Assembly (NCBI RefSeq): GCF_009905605.1 | Contig: NZ_JAAAKZ010000003.1 | Location: 310,001-374,000, forward strand | Direction: 5' to 3' | Source: Runella sp. CRIBMP | GTDB taxonomy: Bacteria; Bacteroidota; Bacteroidia; Cytophagales; Spirosomataceae | DNA length: 64,000 nucleotides | In this document: one piece after another, positions 15,352 through 23,601 of the stretch | Numbering within the stretch: the first letter of the stretch is position 1 | How the letters are laid out: the number at the start of each line of letters is the position of its first letter | Program-made: the position numbers and the translations under genes | Notes under the pieces: model-generated | Told to the model about the DNA's origin: nothing | The model's input: the letters and a program-made list of their open reading frames with translations, nothing else | The model's database searches: none

Positions 15352-17721
15352 TTATTCTACTTTCAAACTCTTCACGGGATTCATCAAGGCGGCTTTGATG
15401 CTTTGAAAACTCACCGTCAGGAGGGCAATTAAGATGGCTAAGGCGCCAGAGAGTGCGTAAACCCACCATTCTACCGTGGTTTTATACGCAAAATTTTGCA
15501 GCCACTTATCCATGAGCCATGAAGCCAACGGCGAAGCAATGACGATGGAAATGAGTACTAATTTGAGAAAATCTCTTGACAATAGCGCCGTAACACTCAA
15601 CACCGATGCCCCCAATACTTTACGAACCCCGATTTCTTTGGTGCGTTGTTCGGCCGTAAAGGTAGCGAGGCCAAACAGCCCGAGGCAAGAAATAAAAATG
15701 GCCAAAAAGGCAAAGTAATTTGTCAATGAGCCGATGGTCATTTCGCTGCGGTATAGATTCTGAAACTGCTGATCGGCAAACTGATACGTAAACGGAAATT
15801 TTGGATTCAGTTCACGCCACGTTTTTTCAATGCTTGCCAGCGCTTGTTTGGTCTGGCCTGGCTGAGTTCGGATAATGATATTTTTGTTGGATGCATCACG
15901 GCTGAGTTTCACAATCATTGGTTCGATGGCTACGTGCATTGAATTTTGATGAAAATCTTCCAAGACACCCACGATGATTCCTGGTTTGTTCCACAACGTC
16001 AGTGGCTTCCCGATGGGGTCTTTATAGCCAATCCGGCGGGCAGCAGCCTCGTTAATCAAATAACTCACGGAATCCATACCAAAGTCTTTCCCAAAATCGC
16101 GCCCTTTCAACTTTACATTCAAGGTTTTGGAAAAATCATAATCAACGGTAGAAAACTGAAAACTGACGCTGGAATTGGGGTCTTTGGTGGGCCATTTTAC
16201 ATTACTAGTACTGCCAAAGGTATTAGTAGGGGTACCATCCATGAAGGTAATGCTCTGAATACCTTGGCTTTGTAGGAGTTGCTGTTTAAATGTGTCATAC
16301 TTTTTAGGTAAGTCTCCCTCCGACGATAAATAAATCAAATTCTCCCGGTTGTAGCCTAAATTTTTGGTTTGAATGAAGTCGAGTTGCCGATACACAACAA
16401 TGGTTCCGATGATGAGCAACATTGATAGCACAAACTGAAACACCACCAACCCTTGACGGAATAACCGGGCCCCCGCCCCGAAGGTGACGGAGCCTTTGAG
16501 TACTCGGATGGGATTCAGCGATGATAAAAACAGCGCTGGATAGCTTCCTGCCACGATTCCAGTCAGGAAAATCATGCCCAGCAGTGTTCCCCAAAATGAG
16601 AGTTGGTGAAAAGGCAACTGAATATTTTTTTCGGTCAATGTATTAAAAGTAGGTAATAGGAGGCCCGATAAAGTGACCCCGACAATCAGCGCCATGGCCG
16701 TCAGGAGTAATGCTTCGCCCACAAACTGACCAATCAATATCCCCCGTACGGCTCCCACTACTTTGCGTACGCCTACTTCGCGGGCGCGTTTGAGTGACCG
16801 GGCCGTGGCAAGGTTCATAAAATTGATACAGGCAATCAACAGGATAAAAACGGCCACAATGCCAAACAACCGAACGTACTCAATACGCCCTCCATCCTGA
16901 TATCCATCTTTGAAGTTTGAATAGAGATAGGCGTCTTGGTAAGGCTGAAGAAACAATTGAATATCAACGTTTTGTTTGCCTAAATGGGGGTTGTATTTCT
17001 TCAGAAATGACTTCATTTTGGCCTCTACTACTTCGGCTTTGGCATCGGGGCGTAGCTGGATTCGGGTGGCGGTGGCATTGTTGCCCCAGTCTTTCATCCA
17101 TTCGTTTCGCCTGATAAAATCATCCCATGTGAGCAGGAAATCATATTTTTCGGAGCTATGTTGGGGCAAATCTTCAAATACGGCCGTGACCAAATAATCG
17201 GCTTTGTTATCAATACGAATACTCTTGCCGACGGCTGCTTGCGGGCTTCCGAAATAATTCTGCGCCATTTTTTGCGAAATAGCAATGTTTGCGGGTCCAG
17301 TGAGGGCGGTTTGGACCGAACCTTCAAGCAGTGGTATACTAAACATTTTAAACCAATCTGCCCCTGCAAAACGACCCTTTTCTTTGTTGAGTTTTTCACC
17401 GACCGAAAAAGTATGGATACTTTCCCATGATAAACCCGCTGCATAGACGATTTCGGGAAACTGTTTCTTGAGTTCGTCGGCCAGTAAGGCAGGAGTACTA
17501 GGGGCGGCATCAACTTTGCCGTCGTAGTATTGGCGTTCCATTACGTGGTACAACTGCAGTCCATTGGCATGGAAGGCATCCATTTTCAGTTCGTCCTGCA
17601 CCCAAAGCAGTATGAGTAGACTACAGGCCATCCCAAGCGCAAGACCGAGAATGTTGATGGCCGAAAAAGTGCGGTTGTGGGCGATGTTTCGCCAGGCAAT
17701 TTTAAAATAGTTACGTATCAT
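15352..17721 (-). CDS. FtsX/MacB-type ABC permease (permease 3)
   Basis: 789 residues. Its N-terminus (MACSLLILLWVQDELKMDAFH) and first periplasmic domain are very close to permease 8 (MACSLMIMLWVQDETAMDAFH). The two also share the later stretch YSNFKDGYQDGGRIEYVR / YSNWDSGKQNGGRIDYVR, so they are the closest paralogues in the array. Coupling regions are LATARSLKRAREVGVRK and EQRTKEIGVRKVLGAS. It is the middle gene of operon B, 75 bp after permease 4. Because permease 8 belongs to the operon that carries its own ATPase and adaptor, permease 3 may use the same ATPase. That is inference. Confidence 0.9.
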   Translation of the reverse strand: MIRNYFKIAWRNIAHNRTFSAINILGLALGMACSLLILLWVQDELKMDAFHANGLQLYHVMERQYYDGKVDAAPSTPALLADELKKQFPEIVYAAGLSWESIHTFSVGEKLNKEKGRFAGADWFKMFSIPLLEGSVQTALTGPANIAISQKMAQNYFGSPQAAVGKSIRIDNKADYLVTAVFEDLPQHSSEKYDFLLTWDDFIRRNEWMKDWGNNATATRIQLRPDAKAEVVEAKMKSFLKKYNPHLGKQNVDIQLFLQPYQDAYLYSNFKDGYQDGGRIEYVRLFGIVAVFILLIACINFMNLATARSLKRAREVGVRKVVGAVRGILIGQFVGEALLLTAMALIVGVTLSGLLLPTFNTLTEKNIQLPFHQLSFWGTLLGMIFLTGIVAGSYPALFLSSLNPIRVLKGSVTFGAGARLFRQGLVVFQFVLSMLLIIGTIVVYRQLDFIQTKNLGYNRENLIYLSSEGDLPKKYDTFKQQLLQSQGIQSITFMDGTPTNTFGSTSNVKWPTKDPNSSVSFQFSTVDYDFSKTLNVKLKGRDFGKDFGMDSVSYLINEAAARRIGYKDPIGKPLTLWNKPGIIVGVLEDFHQNSMHVAIEPMIVKLSRDASNKNIIIRTQPGQTKQALASIEKTWRELNPKFPFTYQFADQQFQNLYRSEMTIGSLTNYFAFLAIFISCLGLFGLATFTAEQRTKEIGVRKVLGASVLSVTALLSRDFLKLVLISIVIASPLASWLMDKWLQNFAYKTTVEWWVYALSGALAILIALLTVSFQSIKAALMNPVKSLKVE

Positions 17722-17796
17722 GGCTGTGTGTTTTGTTGAAATACATTATAACTGAAATGGGAAAGAAAAACGTAGCGTACATTTCTTAACTAAATT

Positions 17797-20178
17797 TTAT
17801 TCGGTTTTTAAACTTTCCACAGGATTGTTCAAGGCGGCTTTGATGGCTTGAAAACTGACCGAAAATAGCGCAATCCCCAACGCGACAATGGCCGCCAATG
17901 CCAGATACCACCACTTGATTTCGGTACGATAAGCAAAGGTCTGGAGTAATTTATGTCCTAGCCAGTAGGAAATGGGTAGCCCGATAAGTAGCGCAAGACC
18001 AACGAGTTTTAAGAAATCTCCCGAAAGCATGGTGGCAATGCTACTGATGCTCGCGCCCAGTACTTTCCGGACCCCAATTTCTTTGGTGCGCTGTTTGGCC
18101 ACGAGCGAAATCAACCCAAAAATCCCCGCACACGCAATCAAAATGGCAAGAATCGTTACAAAACTGGTCATGCGCCAGATGTTGTCGATGGCTTGGTAAG
18201 ATTTGGCCACTTCATCGCTGAGGTAAAAATGATTCAATGTTCGTCTGGCTGGAATCTTTTTAAAACGCGCTTCAAGATGGCTTATTAGGTCTTTGCCTTT
18301 GGATTCGTCGGTGAGGCGTACACTTAAAAAGCTACTGAGTTGCTGTTTGCCCGCGTACCAATGTAGGAGCGGCTCAACGTCATCTTTGAGACTTTGGTAA
18401 TGAAAATTTTTGGTCACACCAATCACCGTATAAATTTGGTCGTTGTTGTTTTGACGCAAGCGTTTGCCTACGGCGCTCGTCCAACCGAATGCTTTCATGG
18501 CCGCTTCGTTGATGACAACGGAGTGATTGACGGAGTCGGCCGAATTGTCCAAAAATCCACGACCTTCAATAAACGGAATCTTAAACGTTTCGAAGTAGCC
18601 AGCGGTACCGCTTACGTGACGTAAGATGACCTTTTTTGCCTCGTTGCCTTCGGGGAAATAGTTATTGAAGTTTTGCCAATACTGCACGGGCGTAAGTTCG
18701 GAAGCCGTAAACGACACCACGTGAGGGTTTTGGCGCAGTGCGTCCAATAACGCCCTTCCTTCCGAAAGCGCGGCATTTTCGTTGCGATAGGCCAAATCGG
18801 TGTTAAAAACCAGCACGTTGTTTTTGTCGTAACCAACATCGGCGGTTTTCATGAAATTGATTTGCTGCCGCAGCCCAATGGTTGCCACAATGAGCACGAC
18901 GGCTAGGGCAAATTGCAAGACAATGAGGCTGTTTTGGCGCAGGCGGCCCCGGCGCGGGTCAGCGGAAATTTTTCCTTTTACGGCCTCGGCCGTTTTCAGG
19001 GCCATGAGGTAATAAGCCGGATACGTGCCAGCAATGAAGGCAATCAACATTGAAATGCCGAAAACGGTTAAAATGGTGGGGTAATCATTGCCGAACGAAA
19101 TATCCAATTGCATACGCCCGTCGCGGAGCTGATTGAAAGACGGGATCAGAAAATAAATGGCAAAAAGCATGGCCAAAAACGAGGAAATCAACATCACAAT
19201 GCCCGATTCGGTCCAGAATTGATTGAAAATGATGCGTTTGCTCGCTCCTGCCACCTGCTTTACGGCCACCTCTTTGATACGGGGCAATGCTGATGCCATC
19301 GTGAGGTTGATGAGGTTAATGCTGATGATTAACAACAGAAAAATTGCAATAGCAATGGCTCCATAAATCAGCCCTTTGAACGTAGGGTTTTGATCATGAA
19401 TAAAATTTTTGAACGCGCTTAGTCGTAAGACTTGGTTTCGGGATTCGGGTGCAAAATGGGTTTTTACCAATTGGGGCAACTTAGCCTCTAGCGCGTCTTT
19501 GTTGGCTCCTTTTCTGAGCAGCACAAACACGGGCGCAAAAGTATTGTACCAGTCGGCATTGCTCTTAAATCCGGGGAGAGAAGTAAGCGTGCTTGCGGGC
19601 ATCAATACATCAAACTGCTGCGAAGAATTGGCGGGGAGTTTGGCCAGTACACCCGAAATCTTGAATTGAACGGTATCGTCGAGGGTAACTGTTTTGCCTA
19701 CGGGGTCGCTATCTCCAAATAGATTTTGGGCTATCTTTTCGCTTACTATCAGGGCGTTTGGGTCTTTGAGCGCGGTGGCGGCGTTGCCGTATTTGAGCGG
19801 AAAGCTAAACACCTGAAAGAAAGTCGAGTCTACAAAAACAGTGCTCTCTTGTACATCTTTGGTGCCGTAATGAATCCACGGCCGGTACCACGTCTGAACG
19901 TGCGTGCCTGTTTCGATTTCGGGATAATCCTTCAGCAATTGCTCCAAAATCGGGTAGACGGTTTGCCCGTATTTTTGGCCGTTGGAAGATTCGGTTTGAA
20001 CGTAATAAATACGATCACTTTTTTCGTGAAATGTATCAAACGTGAGGCATTTTTGGGCAAAAAGCACCAAAACCACCACACAAGCCATGCCCACCGACAT
20101 TCCCACGATGTTGATGCCCGTAAAGAGGAGATTTTTCCAAAGCGTGCGTAGCGCGATTTTTAGGTAATTACGTAGCAT
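17797..20178 (-). CDS. FtsX/MacB-type ABC permease (permease 4)
   Basis: 793 residues, first gene of operon B. It is the most divergent copy: the first helix has GMACVVVLVLFAQKCLTFDTFH, and the first coupling region is ASALPRIKEVAVKQVAGAS instead of the common TARxxxRAxEVGVRK. The second FtsX block (KQRTKEIGVRKVLGAS) and the ending NPVESLKTE are conventional. The altered first coupling helix could change which ATPase it contacts. Transcription would begin at the sigma-54-like element near 20214-20228, 36 bp upstream of the start codon. Confidence 0.9.
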   Translation of the reverse strand: MLRNYLKIALRTLWKNLLFTGINIVGMSVGMACVVVLVLFAQKCLTFDTFHEKSDRIYYVQTESSNGQKYGQTVYPILEQLLKDYPEIETGTHVQTWYRPWIHYGTKDVQESTVFVDSTFFQVFSFPLKYGNAATALKDPNALIVSEKIAQNLFGDSDPVGKTVTLDDTVQFKISGVLAKLPANSSQQFDVLMPASTLTSLPGFKSNADWYNTFAPVFVLLRKGANKDALEAKLPQLVKTHFAPESRNQVLRLSAFKNFIHDQNPTFKGLIYGAIAIAIFLLLIISINLINLTMASALPRIKEVAVKQVAGASKRIIFNQFWTESGIVMLISSFLAMLFAIYFLIPSFNQLRDGRMQLDISFGNDYPTILTVFGISMLIAFIAGTYPAYYLMALKTAEAVKGKISADPRRGRLRQNSLIVLQFALAVVLIVATIGLRQQINFMKTADVGYDKNNVLVFNTDLAYRNENAALSEGRALLDALRQNPHVVSFTASELTPVQYWQNFNNYFPEGNEAKKVILRHVSGTAGYFETFKIPFIEGRGFLDNSADSVNHSVVINEAAMKAFGWTSAVGKRLRQNNNDQIYTVIGVTKNFHYQSLKDDVEPLLHWYAGKQQLSSFLSVRLTDESKGKDLISHLEARFKKIPARRTLNHFYLSDEVAKSYQAIDNIWRMTSFVTILAILIACAGIFGLISLVAKQRTKEIGVRKVLGASISSIATMLSGDFLKLVGLALLIGLPISYWLGHKLLQTFAYRTEIKWWYLALAAIVALGIALFSVSFQAIKAALNNPVESLKTE

Positions 20179-20213
20179 AAATCGAAAGGTTGATAATACG
20201 TACTTTCTTTACC

Positions 20214-20228
20214 TCACACTTCATGCCA
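20214..20228 (-). promoter_or_regulatory. Weak sigma-54-like promoter of operon B
   Basis: Minus strand TGGCAT-N5-GTGA. The -24 box is good but the -12 box lacks the usual GC. It is supported mainly by position: 60 bp downstream of a strong dyad and about 24 nt from predicted start to ATG, like the other operons. Confidence 0.4.
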
Positions 20229-20275
20229 CGCAAAAATAGGCTTGATTTTGAGTGGATTACGGTTTTTTTGAGGGA

Positions 20276-20318
20276 GTCAATGTCCATTTTCGGACATTGA
20301 CTGTTCGGAGATGAACAC
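20276..20318 (-). promoter_or_regulatory. Paired dyad operator/enhancer, operon B
   Basis: The proximal dyad is a perfect inverted repeat with 10-bp arms (GTCAATGTCC / GGACATTGAC, 20276-20301) around a 6-bp centre, containing TGTCC-N6-GGACA. Exactly 21 bp further, a degenerate copy CTGTTC-N6-GAACAC lies at 20301-20318. Same architecture as at the other loci. Confidence 0.65.
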
Positions 20319-20353
20319 TTCTAAAAGCTACCTTACCCATTCCCGATAAATGA

Positions 20354-20389
20354 AAAAGGAGAAAGAAATCCGTATTCCATTCTCCTTTT
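20354..20389 (-). terminator. Terminator after permease 5
   Basis: AAAAGGAGA / TCTCCTTTT, 9-bp perfect stem with an 18-nt loop, just downstream of permease 5 on the minus strand and upstream of the operon B dyads. It should separate operons C and B. Confidence 0.55.
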
Positions 20390-20405
20390 ACCCCTTTCTC
20401 TAATT

Positions 20406-23057
20406 TTACTCCGTCTTCAACGATTTCACCGGATTACCCAATGCGGCTCTAATGGATTGAAAACTAACGGTGAAAAAAGCAATCAGAATGGATAAGGCGG
20501 CAGCTATCGCAAACGTCCACGCGCTGATGTCAATGCGGTAAGGATAATTTTGCAACCATTCTTTGATGGCATAATAAGCCGCAGGAAAAGCGAAAATAAA
20601 GGAGAAACTAACGAGTTTCAGAAAGTCGGCCGAAAGCAATGTTGTGATGCTCGCCACCGAAGCGCCCAGTACTTTACGAATTCCGATTTCTTTGGTGCGC
20701 CGCTCGGCCGAAAGCGTAGCCAGTCCAAACAGACCGATGCAGGAAATAAAAATGGTCAGAATCGCCCCGAAAAGCATGATTTGCTTCCATTTGGCTTCCG
20801 CTTCGTACCGTTTGATGTTTTCTTCATCCATGAATTTATATTCATAAGGGTTGATGGGGAACAGCTTTTTATAGGTTTTTTCTACGTGTCCCAAACTGGC
20901 GGTCTCGGTACCAGGTTTAATCTTGATGAATACCTTGCCATATAGATTGCCGGGTTTCATAGTAAACAATTGCGGTTTGATTTCATAGTTCAATGGTTCA
21001 AAATGATGGTCTTTTACGACCCCGATAACGGTATATTTTTCGTCATCGTTGTACCAAAAATTGACAACTTGTCCCAACGGATTTTTCCAACCGACTTTTT
21101 TGGCAAACGTTTCATTAATCAAAATGGATTGGGTAGAGTCTGAAGGAAAATTAGCCGAGAAATTGCGCCCTTTGATGATGGGAATTTGTAACAGTGGAAA
21201 ATAGGTAGCATCGACAGTTTCATAGGCAAAACTCTGCTGAGTTTCTCCGTTTACTTTTGCCACGGTTCCCCAACTACCGCCGTTTTTTGGCGCTACATCC
21301 ACAATATGCGGGCTTTTTAATAATTCTTCTTTTAATAGTTTTGCCTCGTTGCGGCTCATTTGGGATTTCTCAATGGTGATTACGTTTTTGTCGTTATAGC
21401 CCAAGTCTTTGTTGGTCAGATAGTTAAATTGGGAATAAATCGTCAAAGTGGCAATAATCAGAAACGAAGCCAGTGAAAATTGCAAAACGACCAACCCCTT
21501 TTGAAGGTAGTTTTTGCCTGAAAGATTAAAGCGGCTGTAGAGGGTTTGCACGGGACTATAATTGGATAAAACCAACGCGGGATAAAAACCAGCCAATAAA
21601 CCCGTGGCGATAAATAGGCCGATATAACCCAATACCAATTCGAAATCAAACAGATACGAAAACGAAAGTGCTTTGTTGGAAAGCTCGTTGAAGATTGGTA
21701 GTACCAGTTGCAGCAAGGCCAGGGCAAAGGCAAAAGCGGCAAAACACAGAATGAACGACTCACCTAAAAATTGCATAATCAACTGCCCTCGGCCGCCGCC
21801 CACTACTTTACGGACGCCAATTTCTTTGGCACGTTTCAGCGAACGTGCCACGGTCAAATTCACGAAATTAATGCAGGCAATCAATAAAATGAAAAGCGCA
21901 ATGCCGCTCAGGATGTACGAAAACATGGGATTGCTGCTGTCTTGCAAACCGTTTTGAGCTGGTAAGTCTTTGCTCAAGTGCATATCTGTAAAAGGCTGAA
22001 GGGCATAAACAACTTTGTTTTTATCCCCGTACTTCTCGGCAATCATCTTAATGGCTTCCTTGGCGTCGGCCTGATAAATCCGGTTCATGGTTGCTTCAAC
22101 CTTTTTTAGGTCGGCATTGGGTTGAAGCACAACAAAGGTGTTCTGGAAAATATTGAACCAGTTTTCGTTACTCTCTATTTCTTCCTTACTCACCACGTTA
22201 GGGAAAAGCATATCAAACTTGATAGAAGAGTTTTGGGGGCAATTTTTAGAAACACCGGTCACGGTATAAGGTATAAATTCACTTCCGTCGCCATAAGAAT
22301 TCTTTACGAGGAGGGTTTTTCCTAAAGCATCCGTTGTTCCGAAATGTTGTTCGGCCATTTTTTCCGAAATCACCACTGATTTAGGCGCTTTGAGTGCTGT
22401 GGTGGGATTGCCACTTAGCAGAGGGAACGAGAAAATGGAGAAGAAACTGCTGTCAGCCACAAAAGATTCATAGCTTTTGATTTCCGTTCCTTTCTTAATA
22501 TCGCTGCGTTCGCCTTTATAACGTACAAAAGCGCGTATTTCGGGAACACCAGCGCCGAACTTAGGGCCTTGAAAGTGCCCAGTATTTCCAGTAAGACTTT
22601 CTACGCCCTCGGGCGTAATGGATTTGCTCGTTACCCGATAAATGTGAGGGTTATTGGCGTGAAATTGGTCAAAACTGACCTCATCTTTGGTGTATAGCAT
22701 GATCAGCATGGCGGCGGCCAAGCCTATACTCAAACCAATAACATTGATGGCTGAATACACCTTGTTGTGGGCCAAGGTGCGCAGGGTGATGGTTAGATAA
22801 TTACGAAACATAGAGGGCTGAATTAGGGATGGCTGATGGTATTCATTTTTGGGTTGACGTTGTTTTACAAAAGGGGGAAGCACCGAGACGACATTGAGCA
22901 CATAGCGCCAAGTTGCCTGTCGTTTTCCTGCTCGCCGATACCAATAGGCGTATAGTTCATCCAAATCACCTTCGACTTCTTCGAGGGTTTCGGCGGGATG
23001 AAACCACCGCAAAACGCGTCGGGGCCACTGTGGAGGATGGAGTTTATTTGCTTTCAT
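20406..23057 (-). CDS. FtsX/MacB-type ABC permease with N-terminal prefix domain (permease 5)
   Basis: 883 residues. Residues 1-85 are the prefix domain (PPQWPRRVLRWFHPAETLEEVEGDLDELYAYW...), sharing the pattern R/KxLxWFxxPxxLEEVxGDLxE with permease 1. After it the usual two PCD-FtsX units follow, starting at MFRNYLTITLRTLAHNKVYSAIN. Coupling regions are LTVARSLKRAKEIGVRK and ERRTKEIGIRKVLGAS; end NPVKSLKTE. The start codon overlaps the PadR-2 stop codon by four bases (ATGA), indicating translational coupling. A regulator-permease pair is thus strictly linked twice in this window. Confidence 0.9.
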   Translation of the reverse strand: MKANKLHPPQWPRRVLRWFHPAETLEEVEGDLDELYAYWYRRAGKRQATWRYVLNVVSVLPPFVKQRQPKNEYHQPSLIQPSMFRNYLTITLRTLAHNKVYSAINVIGLSIGLAAAMLIMLYTKDEVSFDQFHANNPHIYRVTSKSITPEGVESLTGNTGHFQGPKFGAGVPEIRAFVRYKGERSDIKKGTEIKSYESFVADSSFFSIFSFPLLSGNPTTALKAPKSVVISEKMAEQHFGTTDALGKTLLVKNSYGDGSEFIPYTVTGVSKNCPQNSSIKFDMLFPNVVSKEEIESNENWFNIFQNTFVVLQPNADLKKVEATMNRIYQADAKEAIKMIAEKYGDKNKVVYALQPFTDMHLSKDLPAQNGLQDSSNPMFSYILSGIALFILLIACINFVNLTVARSLKRAKEIGVRKVVGGGRGQLIMQFLGESFILCFAAFAFALALLQLVLPIFNELSNKALSFSYLFDFELVLGYIGLFIATGLLAGFYPALVLSNYSPVQTLYSRFNLSGKNYLQKGLVVLQFSLASFLIIATLTIYSQFNYLTNKDLGYNDKNVITIEKSQMSRNEAKLLKEELLKSPHIVDVAPKNGGSWGTVAKVNGETQQSFAYETVDATYFPLLQIPIIKGRNFSANFPSDSTQSILINETFAKKVGWKNPLGQVVNFWYNDDEKYTVIGVVKDHHFEPLNYEIKPQLFTMKPGNLYGKVFIKIKPGTETASLGHVEKTYKKLFPINPYEYKFMDEENIKRYEAEAKWKQIMLFGAILTIFISCIGLFGLATLSAERRTKEIGIRKVLGASVASITTLLSADFLKLVSFSFIFAFPAAYYAIKEWLQNYPYRIDISAWTFAIAAALSILIAFFTVSFQSIRAALGNPVKSLKTE

Positions 23058-23392
23058 ATTCCAGTAAGCCTAAGTTTGGTGGGAGGCATCATTTGCCAGA
23101 GTTCGTGGCGGAGTTGTTGAATTTCTTGCAAAGCACGATTTCCTAAAGCGGTTGCCTGGAATATACGTTTGCGCCTTCCGCCGCGCTCGTTGGTGGCCCC
23201 GCCGAGTTGAGAACTCACAAACCCTTTTTCTTCCAGTCGAATAAGCGTATTGTGTACCGTGCCAAAAGTTACAACCCGACCTGTATGCTCCTCCAACGCC
23301 TGACTGACCGTAACGCCGTAGGCTTCGCCGTCAAGGATGGCTACCATGAGCAAAACCACTTCTTCAAATTCACCTAAATAAGTGCGGCGCAT
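23054..23392 (-). CDS. PadR family transcriptional regulator (PadR-2)
   Basis: 112 residues, winged-helix PadR domain: LGEFEEVVLLMVAILDGEAYGVTVSQ, recognition region VHNTLIRLEEKGFVSSQLG, wing TNERGGRRKRIFQ. It is about as long as PadR-1 and clearly paralogous. As first gene of operon C it lies 31 bp from a sigma-54-like element. It is likely a local repressor or ligand sensor for its coupled permease, on top of the sigma-54 activation; that dual control is inference. Confidence 0.9.
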   Translation of the reverse strand: MRRTYLGEFEEVVLLMVAILDGEAYGVTVSQALEEHTGRVVTFGTVHNTLIRLEEKGFVSSQLGGATNERGGRRKRIFQATALGNRALQEIQQLRHELWQMMPPTKLRLTGI

Positions 23393-23422
23393 ACCTACAA
23401 TGATTAGTTTCTATTTTATCGT

Positions 23423-23437
23423 ACAAATAGTTTGCCA
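23423..23437 (-). promoter_or_regulatory. Sigma-54-like promoter of operon C
   Basis: Minus strand TGGCAAACTATTTGT: 14 of 15 bases identical to the operon A element. The final base is T in place of C, so the -12 GC doublet is GT. Predicted start about 23411, 19 nt before the PadR-2 ATG. Confidence 0.65.
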
Positions 23438-23443
23438 AGACAT

Positions 23444-23479
23444 AAAAAACGCCTTCAATCGGTTCTGAAGGCGTTTTTT
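23444..23479 (-). terminator. Strong hairpin terminator between enhancer and promoter of operon C
   Basis: Perfect 14-bp stem (AAAAAACGCCTTCA / TGAAGGCGTTTTTT) with an 8-nt loop and a T-run on either strand. It ends operon D transcription. It lies inside the operon C control region, between its dyads and its -24 box. Confidence 0.8.
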
Positions 23480-23500
23480 GTAAATTTTATCAAGTCTAAT

Positions 23501-23539
23501 CTGTCCGTTTACGGACAAACATTGTCCCGCAGTGGACAA
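23501..23539 (-). promoter_or_regulatory. Paired dyad operator/enhancer, operon C
   Basis: CTGTCC-N6-GGACAA (23501-23518) and TTGTCC-N6-GGACAA (23522-23539), centres 21 bp apart. Both copies are near-perfect, the best pair in the window. The proximal centre is about 72 bp upstream of the -24 box. Confidence 0.7.
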
Positions 23540-23601
23540 AGAGCAAAAGGTCTGACGATAGATAGTCAGACCCCGTCTAACTATCTCCTCTACACTCTTT
23601 T

